From positions 186,001 through 250,000 of the forward strand of contig CAMIIP010000002.1 of NCBI GenBank assembly GCA_946222285.1: 64,000 bases of DNA, given 5' to 3'. The translations under genes and the position numbers were made by a program. The notes under the pieces were generated by a model that saw nothing but the letters and a program-made list of their open reading frames with translations, did not search any database and was not told the origin of the DNA. Position 1 is the first letter of the stretch; the number at the start of each line of letters is the position of its first letter. Origin of the DNA: an uncultured Rothia sp. (GTDB lineage Bacteria; Actinomycetota; Actinomycetes; Actinomycetales; Micrococcaceae). Shown piece after piece: positions 52,928-61,924 of the stretch.

Positions 52928-53578
52928 ATGAAAACCGCACCAGAACATCACGAAAACAACGTGGTGATACGTAAATATCAGTCTGCAGATGAAACCGAAT
53001 GGGTTCGTACTCGTGTACTTGCTTTTTTAGATACGAGCTACAGAGACGACGTTCAGCCTTATCGAGAACGCTATGAAAATCCTGCCATTCGACTAGTAGC
53101 TATTGATCGAGAAAGCCAGAAAATGGTGGGGCTCATAGATGTAGAGTACGAGCAACATACCGGTGAAGTGTGTAACCTTCCCGGTCAGCGCGGGGGAGTG
53201 ATCTGGCACCTAGCAGTCTTACCAGAGTTCCGTAACTCGGGTATAGCTAATGCCCTCTTTCAGAGGGCATTAGCTGAACTTAAAGAGCACGGGGTAACTC
53301 GACTGGCAGTGTGGACGCAAGACGACGAGCCGGCAAATTCCTGGTATCGTGCTAAAGGCTTTGAAATCAAACACTGCTATCTCAATGTATTTAGCAGGGG
53401 ATTGGTTGACCGGGGTCCCATCAAAGATTTACTTCCCTCTGCCGCCAAAGAATGGAACTTCGGGCACATCAGAAACCTCAACTTTGAAGCAGACGTGAGC
53501 CACCGTGAGCTATTAGAAGCCTTAAGTTACCGAATCCATGAAGTGAGAGGTATGGAACTACAGCTTTCTTCTTACTGA
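52928..53578 (+). CDS. GNAT-family acetyltransferase
   Basis: A 216-residue GCN5-like N-acetyltransferase. Motif A is HLAVLPEFRNSGIANALFQRAL (acetyl-CoA binding R-N-S-G-I-A), and motif B contains WYRAKGFEIKH. The substrate is unknown. The gene is followed by, and overlaps by 7 bases, the convergent IclR regulator. Confidence 0.85.
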   Translation: MKTAPEHHENNVVIRKYQSADETEWVRTRVLAFLDTSYRDDVQPYRERYENPAIRLVAIDRESQKMVGLIDVEYEQHTGEVCNLPGQRGGVIWHLAVLPEFRNSGIANALFQRALAELKEHGVTRLAVWTQDDEPANSWYRAKGFEIKHCYLNVFSRGLVDRGPIKDLLPSAAKEWNFGHIRNLNFEADVSHRELLEALSYRIHEVRGMELQLSSY

Positions 53579-54309
53579 TTTCTCAGAGCGTCAGAGAGCT
53601 GATGGGCAGCCTGGCATACTACTTCCGCGTGCAAACGCCCTGGTTGTTTAGTGAGCCTTTCAATGGGGCCGGAGATCGATACGGCAGCAATCACCTTACC
53701 TGTAGCATTACGAATCGGAGCTGATACAGAAGCGGTTCCGCGTTCGCGCTCTCCGATGGACTGTGCCCATCCTCGACGTCGGACTGCTGCGAGCATAGTG
53801 GCGGTAAAACGGGCGTTGCGTAGACCCTCTACGAGGCGGGAGTGGTCCTCCCAAGCGGTGAGTACCTGTGCTGCAGATCCCGCACGCATTGAGAGTTGGG
53901 TGCCCACGGGGATGGTGTCGCGAAGCCCAATGGGACGCTCTGCCGAAGCGATACAAACACGCCAGTCACCCTGTCGACGATAGACTTGTGCAGATTCGCC
54001 GGTGACGGTACGCAACTGGTTAAGTACTGCGCCGGAAGCGGAAATTAGACGGTCTTCGCCGGCAGCGGATGCCAGTTCAGACATACGAGCGCCAAGCATA
54101 AAACGCCCTTGAATATCTCTGGCCACAAAACGGTGATGGGTAAGTGCAACCGCTAACCTATGGGCGGTAGGACGAGCGAGACCGGTAGCTTCTACAAGCT
54201 GAGATAGGGATGCGGGTCCGGCTTCAAGGCAGTCAAGAATGTAGGCGGCTTTATCAAGTACGCCGACACCTGAAGAAGTTTTTGGGGATAATTTGGCTTC
54301 TTCGCTCAC
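53572..54309 (-). CDS. IclR-type regulator beside leuCD (NdgR/LtbR-like)
   Basis: A 245-residue IclR regulator with an N-terminal winged helix (PASLSQLVEATGLARPTAHRLAVAL) and a C-terminal effector domain (TGESAQVYRRQGDWRVCIASAERP and on to VSISGPIERL). Its place divergent from leuCD is exactly that of LtbR in Corynebacterium and NdgR in Streptomyces, which control leucine and related genes. The role is thus strongly suggested but not shown. Confidence 0.9.
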   Translation of the reverse strand: MSEEAKLSPKTSSGVGVLDKAAYILDCLEAGPASLSQLVEATGLARPTAHRLAVALTHHRFVARDIQGRFMLGARMSELASAAGEDRLISASGAVLNQLRTVTGESAQVYRRQGDWRVCIASAERPIGLRDTIPVGTQLSMRAGSAAQVLTAWEDHSRLVEGLRNARFTATMLAAVRRRGWAQSIGERERGTASVSAPIRNATGKVIAAVSISGPIERLTKQPGRLHAEVVCQAAHQLSDALRNQ

Positions 54310-54331
54310 TGGATTCCTTTCAAATTAAAGG

Positions 54332-54341
54332 CTCTGCAGAG
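54332..54341. promoter_or_regulatory. Palindrome in the iclR-leuC intergenic region
   Basis: CTCTGCAGAG is a perfect 10-bp palindrome between the divergent genes and may be part of the regulator's operator. The rest of the 180-base gap is A/T-rich, with no clear promoter that I can fix. Confidence 0.3.
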
Positions 54342-54489
54342 GTATATCGCCATATCATAAATGGTTTGTAATTATGCAGAACTGGGTGAAATTATGCCAT
54401 TCTCAATATTTGATATGCAAGCTCATTTAATGGAAAGTTCCAGAAAATATAGACACACTTATATGAGATTAAATTTAGACGGAGGAATA

Positions 54490-55911
54490 ATGGCAGCAGA
54501 AGGCGCTTCGAAACCCCGCACTCTGGCGGAAAAAGTCTGGGACGCTCATACGGTCGTCAAGGGCGAAGACGGTAAGCCGGATCTACTGTACATAGACCTT
54601 CATCTGGTCCACGAAGTTACCTCACCCCAGGCTTTTGAGGGATTGCGTTTAGAAAATCGTCCGCTACGTCGTCTGGATTTAACCCTGGCAACAGAGGATC
54701 ACAATACTCCCACCGACGATATTTTTAGCACTATCGCTGATCTCACCTCCCGAACCCAAATTGAAACTTTGCGCCGTAATACCGAAGAATTTGGCGTTCG
54801 TATTCATTCGTTGGGAGATATGGAACAGGGCATTGTTCATGTAGTTGGTCCTCAGCTAGGACTGACCATGCCAGGTATGACGATAGTCTGCGGTGATTCG
54901 CACACCTCCACCCACGGTGCTTTTGGTGCGCTGGCTTTTGGTATTGGAACCTCAGAAGTTGAACATGTGATGGCTACTCAGACACTTCCTCTTGCTCCTT
55001 TCAAAACGATGGCTATCAACATCGAAGGAAATCTGAAGCCAGGAGTGACCGCTAAGGACATCATCTTGGCAGTTATTGCAGAAATTGGCACCGGCGGTGG
55101 CCAGGGCTACGTTCTGGAATACCGCGGTTCAGCTATCCGAAACCTCTCCATGGAGGGGCGGATGACCATGTGCAATATGTCCATCGAGGCAGGTGCCCGT
55201 GCCGGCATGGTAGCGCCAGATCAAATAACCTATGACTACGTTCAAGGTCGCCCCCACGCCCCCACAGGAGAGCTGTGGAATCAGGCTGTAGAGTACTGGA
55301 ATACTTTGTCCACCGATGAGGGTGCCAATTTTGACCGCGAAATTTTCATCAATGCAGATGAGCTAGAGCCTTTTGTTACCTGGGGCACCAATCCCGGTCA
55401 GGGCATTCCGCTCTCACATGTCGTTCCTTTTCCCGAAGATTTCGAGACTGAAAACGAAACTGCCGCTGCTCAGAAAGCTCTCGATTATATGGGCTTGACT
55501 GCTGGAACACCCATGAAGGATATCTCCGTAGATGTGGTCTTTCTCGGTTCTTGCACCAACTCTCGGATTGAAGATTTGCGAGCTGCAGCAAGTATCCTTA
55601 AAGGCCAAAAAATAGCAGAGAACCTACGCATGATGGTGGTGCCAGGGTCACAAAAAGTGCGTGCTCAGGCTGAAGAAGAGGGCTTAGATCAAATCTTTAA
55701 AGAATTTGGTGCCGATTGGCGTTTTGCTGGTTGCTCAATGTGTTTGGGAATGAACCCCGATCAGTTAGCACCGGGGGAGCGTTGCGCCTCCACTTCTAAC
55801 CGTAATTTTGAAGGACGGCAGGGTAAGGGCGGCCGCACCCATCTGGTGTCCCCACTAGTAGCCGCAGCGACCGCCGTTCGTGGCACGCTCAGCTCACCGG
55901 CTGACCTTTAA
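54490..55911 (+). CDS. leuC: 3-isopropylmalate dehydratase large subunit
   Basis: A 473-residue aconitase-type enzyme of leucine synthesis that isomerises 2- to 3-isopropylmalate. The three 4Fe-4S cysteines are in VFLGSCTNSRIEDL and GCSMCLGMNPDQL; other family marks are TIVCGDSHTSTHGAFGALAFG. I start it at ATG 54490, with GGAGG five bases upstream; the frame is open to 54361 but that stretch is A/T-rich and unlike the family. Confidence 0.97.
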   Translation: MAAEGASKPRTLAEKVWDAHTVVKGEDGKPDLLYIDLHLVHEVTSPQAFEGLRLENRPLRRLDLTLATEDHNTPTDDIFSTIADLTSRTQIETLRRNTEEFGVRIHSLGDMEQGIVHVVGPQLGLTMPGMTIVCGDSHTSTHGAFGALAFGIGTSEVEHVMATQTLPLAPFKTMAINIEGNLKPGVTAKDIILAVIAEIGTGGGQGYVLEYRGSAIRNLSMEGRMTMCNMSIEAGARAGMVAPDQITYDYVQGRPHAPTGELWNQAVEYWNTLSTDEGANFDREIFINADELEPFVTWGTNPGQGIPLSHVVPFPEDFETENETAAAQKALDYMGLTAGTPMKDISVDVVFLGSCTNSRIEDLRAAASILKGQKIAENLRMMVVPGSQKVRAQAEEEGLDQIFKEFGADWRFAGCSMCLGMNPDQLAPGERCASTSNRNFEGRQGKGGRTHLVSPLVAAATAVRGTLSSPADL

Positions 55912-55938
55912 ACACACGATTTTTCCAGGAGGACTTTT

Positions 55939-56526
55939 ATGGAACCCATCATTGAACACACAGGAATTGGTGTACCGCTCCACGAATCTAATGTGGACAC
56001 TGACCAAATTATCCCGGCCGTTTATCTTAAGCGTGTCACCAAGACTGGGTTCGACGATGCACTCTTTGCTAACTGGCGTAAAGACGAGAATTTTATTCTC
56101 AACCGAGAGCCTTATAATCGAGGATCGGTGCTGGTAGCCGGACCAGATTTTGGTACTGGATCCTCCCGAGAACACGCGGTCTGGGCTCTGAAAGACTACG
56201 GTTTCCGTGTGGTCATTTCTGCTCGTTTTGCCGATATTTTCCGCGGTAACTCAGGCAAACAAGGCCTGGTTGCTGCTCAAGTAACTCAGGATAACGTAGA
56301 GCTACTGTGGAAGGTTCTTGATCATGAACCGGGTGCTGAAGTGACCGTAAATCTTGAGAATAAAACGGTTCAGTGCGGTTCGATTGAGGTGCCCTTCGAA
56401 ATTGATAACTACGTACGCTGGCGGCTCATGGAGGGGCTCGACGACATTGGGTTAACCCTGCATAATGAAGAAAAGATTACAGAGTTTGAGGAATCTAGAC
56501 CTGCCTGGTTGCCTCATACCCAATAA
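55939..56526 (+). CDS. leuD: 3-isopropylmalate dehydratase small subunit
   Basis: A 195-residue small subunit, partner of LeuC. Conserved marks are VPLHESNVDTDQIIPA, GPDFGTGSSREHAVWAL and ISARFADIFRGNSGKQGLV. It follows leuC by 28 bases with AGGAGG before ATG 55939, so the two form one operon. Confidence 0.97.
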   Translation: MEPIIEHTGIGVPLHESNVDTDQIIPAVYLKRVTKTGFDDALFANWRKDENFILNREPYNRGSVLVAGPDFGTGSSREHAVWALKDYGFRVVISARFADIFRGNSGKQGLVAAQVTQDNVELLWKVLDHEPGAEVTVNLENKTVQCGSIEVPFEIDNYVRWRLMEGLDDIGLTLHNEEKITEFEESRPAWLPHTQ

Positions 56527-56710
56527 AAATCATCTCGGATTTGACCTTCACAATATTTATCATTATCTCGAAGCATCGCTAGGATGTGTCTTTTGCCTCT
56601 GAGTAGAGTACAACTACATATCGGACAGATGATGTGGGGTGGCTCGGTGTACTCTTATTCATGTTATTTGCTTTATTCTTAGTGAATAACTATTTGTGTC
56701 TTGCAAGGCT

Positions 56711-56724
56711 ACATCGTACGATGT
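56711..56724. promoter_or_regulatory. 14-bp palindrome upstream of murA
   Basis: ACATCGTACGATGT is perfect in both arms and lies about 80 bases before murA, upstream of a possible -10 (TATACA near 56,788). It could be an operator. The rest of the 279-base leuD-murA gap holds no gene. Confidence 0.4.
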
Positions 56725-56805
56725 GGTGGGCAATCAACACAGAGTTTTAGCACCTGCTGATTAACCGCTAGCCGGTTTTCAGCTGTATACAATGATTGGA
56801 AATAT

Positions 56806-58128
56806 ATGACCAGCGCACTACGTATCGAAGGCGGCAATCCGCTTACCGGCGAAGTCACAGTCCGCGGAGCCAAAAACCTTGTTCCTAAGGCAATGGTGGC
56901 GGCACTCTTGGGATCGACCCCTTCAACGTTGCGCAATGTTCCTGAAATTAAAGATGTGCAGGTAGTAACTTCCCTGGTAGAACTGCACGGAGTTTCTGTT
57001 CAGAACGATCCGCAGACCGGTGAGCTGACCATGGACCCCACTAAGGTTTCCTTAGCTAACCATGCCGATATTGATGCCCACGCAGGTGACTCTCGCATCC
57101 CGATTCTGCTCTGCGGTCCTTTGCTTCACACCCTGGGTGAGGCATTCATTCCCGATCTGGGCGGTTGCCGTATCGGTGATCGTCCGATTAACTACCACCT
57201 GCGCGTACTCGAAGAATTTGGTGCCAAGGTAGAGAAGCTACCTACCGGTATTTCTATGAAGGCGCCGGTCGGTGGCCTCAAAGGCGCAAAAATTCACCTC
57301 GAATACCCATCCGTGGGAGCAACCGAGCAGGTTCTTCTGGCGGCAACTCGTGCTGAAGGCAAAACCGAACTGACCGGGGCTGCAATTGAACCTGAAATTA
57401 TGGATCTCATTGCAATCTTGCAGAAAATGGGCGCGATCATCACCGTTGAAACCGATCGTCAAATCATTATTGAAGGCGTCAACGAACTCAAAGGTTACAC
57501 CCACACTGCGCTGCCTGACCGTAATGAGTCGGCATCTTGGGGGTCAGCGGCGCTGGCTACCGGCGGCGATATCTTCGTGCGTGGTGCAGACCAGAAAGAC
57601 ATGAGCACCTTCCTCAACGTCTTCCGCAAGATGGGTGGCGGACTAGATATTCAGGACGACGGAATCCGCTTTTACCATCCCGGTACCGACCTAAACCCTC
57701 TTTTTGTTGAAACTAACGTTCACCCCGGCTTCATGACCGATTGGCAACAACCTTTGGTTGTGGCGATGACTCAGGCACAGGGTGTTTCCGTGGTTCACGA
57801 AACCGTTTACGAAAACCGCTTTGGATTCACCGATGCCCTGGTTCGTATGGGAGCCACAGTGCAGATTCACAAAGACTGCCTAGGCCCCACCGTCTGCCGC
57901 TTTGGTCACCAAAACTTTAAACATTCAGCTATCGTCACCGGCAAGACCCCGCTCAAGGGAGCAGACATTAATGTTCCTGACTTGCGTGGCGGTTTCTCTC
58001 ATATTATTGCAGCGCTCACCGCTGAAGGTACCTCGAATGTTACTGGCGTTTCGGTGATTTCCCGGGGCTACGAGTACTTTGTAGATAAGCTACAGGGCTT
58101 AGGCGCACAGTTCGAGGTCTTGAGCTAA
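56806..58128 (+). CDS. murA: UDP-N-acetylglucosamine 1-carboxyvinyltransferase
   Basis: A 440-residue enzyme for the first committed step of peptidoglycan synthesis (enolpyruvyl transfer from PEP). Lys23-Asn24 (GAKNLVPKAM) and the reactive loop cysteine, Cys121 in LGGCRIGDRP, are present. Cys rather than the Asp found in mycobacteria predicts fosfomycin sensitivity by this target. It heads the cluster murA-plsC-gpsA-ddl. The start codon follows a weak ribosome site. Confidence 0.95.
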   Translation: MTSALRIEGGNPLTGEVTVRGAKNLVPKAMVAALLGSTPSTLRNVPEIKDVQVVTSLVELHGVSVQNDPQTGELTMDPTKVSLANHADIDAHAGDSRIPILLCGPLLHTLGEAFIPDLGGCRIGDRPINYHLRVLEEFGAKVEKLPTGISMKAPVGGLKGAKIHLEYPSVGATEQVLLAATRAEGKTELTGAAIEPEIMDLIAILQKMGAIITVETDRQIIIEGVNELKGYTHTALPDRNESASWGSAALATGGDIFVRGADQKDMSTFLNVFRKMGGGLDIQDDGIRFYHPGTDLNPLFVETNVHPGFMTDWQQPLVVAMTQAQGVSVVHETVYENRFGFTDALVRMGATVQIHKDCLGPTVCRFGHQNFKHSAIVTGKTPLKGADINVPDLRGGFSHIIAALTAEGTSNVTGVSVISRGYEYFVDKLQGLGAQFEVLS

Positions 58129-58130
58129 CT

Positions 58131-58901
58131 ATGAGTGCAGCTCAGTCGAACAAGCCCTTACCCGAGCTCAAACCTACTGCATCTGGTGATGCAATTTATC
58201 GAGGGTTAGGAAACGTAGCGAGGGTCATTTACCGCGGTTTGCTCAAACTTGAGATAGAGGGGGCAGACAACCTGCCTCGTAGCCAGGGCTATATTGTGAT
58301 TTCCAACCATCTCAGTGAAATGGATCCGGTAACGGTTGCCTATCCGGTCTTTACCACCGGCACCCTACCTCGTTTCTTGGCTAAGGAATCACTCTTTAGG
58401 GCTCCCGGACTGGGCTGGATTCTGCGCAAGCTCGCACATATACCCGTAGCTCGTGGCTCGGTTGACGCGCGCAAATCACTGGAAACAGCACAGAACGTGG
58501 TGAATGGCGGGGGCGCCGTCATCATCTATCCCGAAGGAACACTGACTAAAGATCCCCAAGGCTGGCCGATGTCTGCCCGCACCGGTGCCGCTCGGCTAGC
58601 GCTGGCTACTGGTGCCCCCGTTATCCCTATTGCTCACTGGGGCGATCAGGATTTTCTACCGCCCCATAGCAAGCCCAGCTTCTTCCCCCGTAAAAAAGTA
58701 AGGGTTAAAGTGGGACAACCGCTTGACCTCACTCAACTAATAACCGTTGAAGAAGGTAAAAAATATTCCCGTGCCGAACTGGTGCAGGTGACCGATTTTA
58801 TGCTCGATACGATTACCGACTTGTTGGTCGATATTCGCGGCGAGCAAGCTCCTCAAGGACGCTTCAATCCCGCGACCGGGCAACGAGAAACACGAGGTTA
58901 G
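58131..58901 (+). CDS. plsC: 1-acyl-sn-glycerol-3-phosphate acyltransferase family protein
   Basis: A 256-residue PlsC-type acyltransferase that puts the second acyl chain on lysophosphatidate. The H-x4-D motif is NHLSEMDP (His60, Asp65), the substrate motif YPEGTLTK (Glu135). It lies two bases after murA. The placement next to gpsA, which supplies glycerol 3-phosphate, fits phospholipid synthesis coupled to wall growth. Confidence 0.93.
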   Translation: MSAAQSNKPLPELKPTASGDAIYRGLGNVARVIYRGLLKLEIEGADNLPRSQGYIVISNHLSEMDPVTVAYPVFTTGTLPRFLAKESLFRAPGLGWILRKLAHIPVARGSVDARKSLETAQNVVNGGGAVIIYPEGTLTKDPQGWPMSARTGAARLALATGAPVIPIAHWGDQDFLPPHSKPSFFPRKKVRVKVGQPLDLTQLITVEEGKKYSRAELVQVTDFMLDTITDLLVDIRGEQAPQGRFNPATGQRETRG

Positions 58902-58903
58902 TT

Positions 58904-59974
58904 TTGACTGTAACGGTACAGAAAGTAGCAGTTCTAGGTGCTGGAAGCTGGGGAACAGCTTTCGCCAAAATTGTTGCTGACACCGCCGAACAACAGAATA
59001 ACGGCGTGAGGACTGTACTGTGGGGCAGAAACCCCGAATCAATGCAGCGGTGTCAGAAAACTCGCATCAATGAGAAGTATTTTCCCGGTGTTCTCCTCCC
59101 CAAAAATCTAGAGTTCACCTCAAATTTAAATGTTGCTTTAAATGATGCAGATGTGGTGGTGCTAGCTATACCGGCTCAGTCGCTTCGCGCTCAGCTAGCA
59201 GAGATCATACCGGCTACATCGGAATCGGCTATTTTTGTCTCTTTGGCTAAAGGGTTAGAACAGGGCACACAGATGCGCATGTCTGAGGTGATTACTGATG
59301 TTCTGCATGAATGCTTCCCAACCTTCGCAGACGATCAAATCAGTGCTCGCATCAGTGTGTTATCGGGACCCAACCTGGCTAAAGAAATTGTCGCTGAGCA
59401 GCCTACCGCTTCGGTCATTGCAGCACACAATGAAGAAACCGCTAGAGAAATCGCTAGGGTATGTGCTTGCTCCTATTTTCGACCCTACACCGGCACAGAT
59501 ATAGTAGGCGTTGAAATCGGTGGTCTGGTTAAAAATGTTATTGCTTTATGCGTGGGTATGTGCGCGGGACTGGGCTATGGAGATAATTCCAAAGCATCTG
59601 TTATGACACGGGGGCTAGCTGAAATAAGCAGACTTGCTCTTTCTCTCGGCGGCCAAGCTGAGACCATGAGCGGACTGGCAGGAATGGGAGATTTAATAGC
59701 AACGTGTTCTTCTACGCTTTCACGAAATCACACGGCTGGCGTTCATCTGGCTCAAGGTGTCAAAGCATCTGAATTAGAAAGCGTGATGAGCCAAACTGCG
59801 GAGTCCGTTAAAACTGCGCCCGTCGTCGTCGATCTGGCTCATCGGCAAGGTATAGAAATGCCCATCTGCGAAGCCGTTGTTGCTGTACTCGCCCAGCACA
59901 TCGAACCGCAAAATTTGGCACACAAGCTGTTAGACCGAAGCTTGAAACATGAAAACAGCACCCGATCCGTCTAA
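58904..59974 (+). CDS. gpsA: Glycerol-3-phosphate dehydrogenase [NAD(P)+]
   Basis: A 356-residue enzyme that reduces dihydroxyacetone phosphate to glycerol 3-phosphate for lipid synthesis. The Rossmann motif is VAVLGAGSWGTAFAKIV; ISVLSGPNLAKEI, EIGGLVKNVIALCVGM with the catalytic Lys, and SRNHTAGVHLA follow. It starts with TTG 58904, two bases after the plsC stop, so the genes are coupled. Confidence 0.95.
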   Translation: MTVTVQKVAVLGAGSWGTAFAKIVADTAEQQNNGVRTVLWGRNPESMQRCQKTRINEKYFPGVLLPKNLEFTSNLNVALNDADVVVLAIPAQSLRAQLAEIIPATSESAIFVSLAKGLEQGTQMRMSEVITDVLHECFPTFADDQISARISVLSGPNLAKEIVAEQPTASVIAAHNEETAREIARVCACSYFRPYTGTDIVGVEIGGLVKNVIALCVGMCAGLGYGDNSKASVMTRGLAEISRLALSLGGQAETMSGLAGMGDLIATCSSTLSRNHTAGVHLAQGVKASELESVMSQTAESVKTAPVVVDLAHRQGIEMPICEAVVAVLAQHIEPQNLAHKLLDRSLKHENSTRSV

Positions 59975-59998
59975 ATCGAAGAACTGAGAATAGGATAT

Positions 59999-61135
59999 AT
60001 GTCAACTAACACAACAGCCGAGAAACCGACGAAAGCTAGAGTTGCTTTGCTTGCCGGTGGACGGTCTTCTGAGCACTCTATTTCTTTAATTACTGCTTGC
60101 GGAGTGTTGAGCGCTATTGATACCGATAAATTCGAAGTCATCGCTATCGGTATTACTCAGGATGGCCGCTGGTATCTTACCGATTTAGAAGAACTGAGAG
60201 AAATTACCGCTCAGGGGCCTACTGCCACTTTCCCTGCAGGCAAAAGACAGGTTTTTCTGCCGCTAGGTGGAACGGATTCCCGTTTGCGTTTAGAGAGCGA
60301 AGAGCACACGCTGGAACTCAGTGAACCTATTGACGTGGTATTTCCCTTGCTACACGGTCCCTTTGGCGAGGACGGTACAGTTCAGGGACTGTTGGAGATG
60401 GCAAATCTCAAGTATGTAGGTTGCGGTGTTGCCTCCTCAGCTATCGGTATGGATAAGCACTTTATGAAAGTTGCTTTTGAAGCCGCAGGATTAGAAGTTG
60501 GTCCCTATGAAGTGATTAGCAAACGCCAATGGGACAAAGATCAGCAGGCAGCAAAGCAACGTATCGCGGCACTTGGATTTCCCGTATTTGTTAAGCCTGC
60601 ACGCGCTGGTTCTTCTTTTGGTATTACCAAGGTCGATTCGGTAGAGCAATTAGATGAGGCTATCGCAGAAGCCCATCGTTTTGACCCCAAACTGGTCATT
60701 GAAGCTGGAATCGATGGTCGAGAAATCGAGTGTGCTGTACTTGATTCAGCCCACGGTGCGATGCCTCGCGCGTCCTATCCCGGTGAAATCGTGATGACCG
60801 ACGATGAGCACGGATTCTATGATTTTGAGGCAAAATATGTTTCTAAAACATCGGCTCAAACGCGCTGTCCCGCAGATTTGCCGCCGGAAATTCAAGATCA
60901 AATTCGCCAGTTGGCAGTGGAAGCTTTCTTGGCCTTAGATGGTGAAGGGCTTTCTCGGGCTGACTTTTTCTACACTAACGATGGTCGAATCGTTATTAAC
61001 GAAGTCAATACTATGCCCGGTTTCACTCCTATTAGTATGTATAAAACTATGTGGGAGAACTCAGGAATTGAATATTCTACGTTGATTGATGAGCTCATTG
61101 AACTGGCGCTTACCCGCAATCTAGGTTTGCGTTAA
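59999..61135 (+). CDS. ddl: D-alanine-D-alanine ligase
   Basis: A 378-residue ATP-grasp ligase that makes D-Ala-D-Ala for peptidoglycan. Marks: LAGGRSSEHSISL near the start, HGPFGEDGTVQGLLE, FVKPARAGSSFGITKV and NEVNTMPGFTPISMYKTMW. It follows gpsA by 24 bases and ends with a terminator. Confidence 0.96.
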   Translation: MSTNTTAEKPTKARVALLAGGRSSEHSISLITACGVLSAIDTDKFEVIAIGITQDGRWYLTDLEELREITAQGPTATFPAGKRQVFLPLGGTDSRLRLESEEHTLELSEPIDVVFPLLHGPFGEDGTVQGLLEMANLKYVGCGVASSAIGMDKHFMKVAFEAAGLEVGPYEVISKRQWDKDQQAAKQRIAALGFPVFVKPARAGSSFGITKVDSVEQLDEAIAEAHRFDPKLVIEAGIDGREIECAVLDSAHGAMPRASYPGEIVMTDDEHGFYDFEAKYVSKTSAQTRCPADLPPEIQDQIRQLAVEAFLALDGEGLSRADFFYTNDGRIVINEVNTMPGFTPISMYKTMWENSGIEYSTLIDELIELALTRNLGLR

Positions 61136-61160
61136 AACACTGAAGCATTTCAGTTGTGAA

Positions 61161-61190
61161 AAGACCGCGATTTTATTCGCGGTCTTTTTT
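61161..61190. terminator. Terminator after ddl
   Basis: A perfect 10-bp stem AAGACCGCGA (61161-61170) with TCGCGGTCTT (61177-61186) and a T run; it can serve ddl and the convergent DUF3515 gene. Confidence 0.9.
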
Positions 61191-61199
61191 GATGCCGAT

Positions 61200-61739
61200 T
61201 TATTGATCTACCGTCAGGGTGTCATCGAGATTAGTACATTTTTGGGTTTGTTCTAGCTGAGTTACCGGTGAGCCTAGCTCAAGGAGTAAGGAAGAGCTAC
61301 TAATTTTTTCTGCGTCAAAGGTTACCTGGAGCGCCGGTGTGCGACCAAAAGTGGTGGCCGTCCAGGTTCCAGTTGCCGATTGTACAGATCCAGGGTCTTG
61401 TTTTTTACCCTCTTCTGCTTGCTTAACAATCCAGTCAACGCCATTGACAGATACACAGGGGTCAGAGACAGGTTCTGGAATTTCTATACCGCATTTGACG
61501 ATGACGGTAGCGGGATCACCCCAGGCAGTTGTTGCTTGTGCTGTGGTTTCTCTCTGCTCATATCCACCAAGTTCCTGAGGCATCGCCACCATAGCTTTGG
61601 CGCAGTTGGGATTGGCAGCGTCGGATGCTGGCTCTAGGTGGACGGCACCGGATCCGCAAGCGCTCAACGAGAGGCAAAGAAACGCGAGGGGAACAAAAAT
61701 AAAGTACTGAGGTTTGAGAATTTGGTTTGGGACATGCAC
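61200..61739 (-). CDS. DUF3515 family lipoprotein
   Basis: A 179-residue exported lipoprotein: hydrophobic leader, lipobox LSAC with Cys28, then the DUF3515 domain with PNCAKAMVAMPQELGGYE and a WGDPATVIVKCGIEIP core. Four cysteines in the mature part could form disulfides. The family is found in actinobacteria beside ddl and thiL, often co-directional; here it is convergent. Its function is unknown. Confidence 0.85.
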   Translation of the reverse strand: MHVPNQILKPQYFIFVPLAFLCLSLSACGSGAVHLEPASDAANPNCAKAMVAMPQELGGYEQRETTAQATTAWGDPATVIVKCGIEIPEPVSDPCVSVNGVDWIVKQAEEGKKQDPGSVQSATGTWTATTFGRTPALQVTFDAEKISSSSLLLELGSPVTQLEQTQKCTNLDDTLTVDQ

Positions 61740-61924
61740 ATATCTATCCTAACGAATGCTAAAGATCCTCGGGGAAGGCGAGTAACAGAAAAACCCATAT
61801 TTCTGTCTTTGACCGACTCACCTAAATTCTCTAGGACGTACAGGCAGTGTAAGCCTCGTTATTTTCTTTGAGCTAGCACACTGTTAGGCTAAGGAAGAAT
61901 CAAAGAGATTTTGGGAGGGGAAGA

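Noticed and set aside
54361..54489. In-frame 43-codon extension of leuC
   Set aside because: It is A/T-rich, unlike the family N-terminus, and a strong GGAGG stands before ATG 54490.
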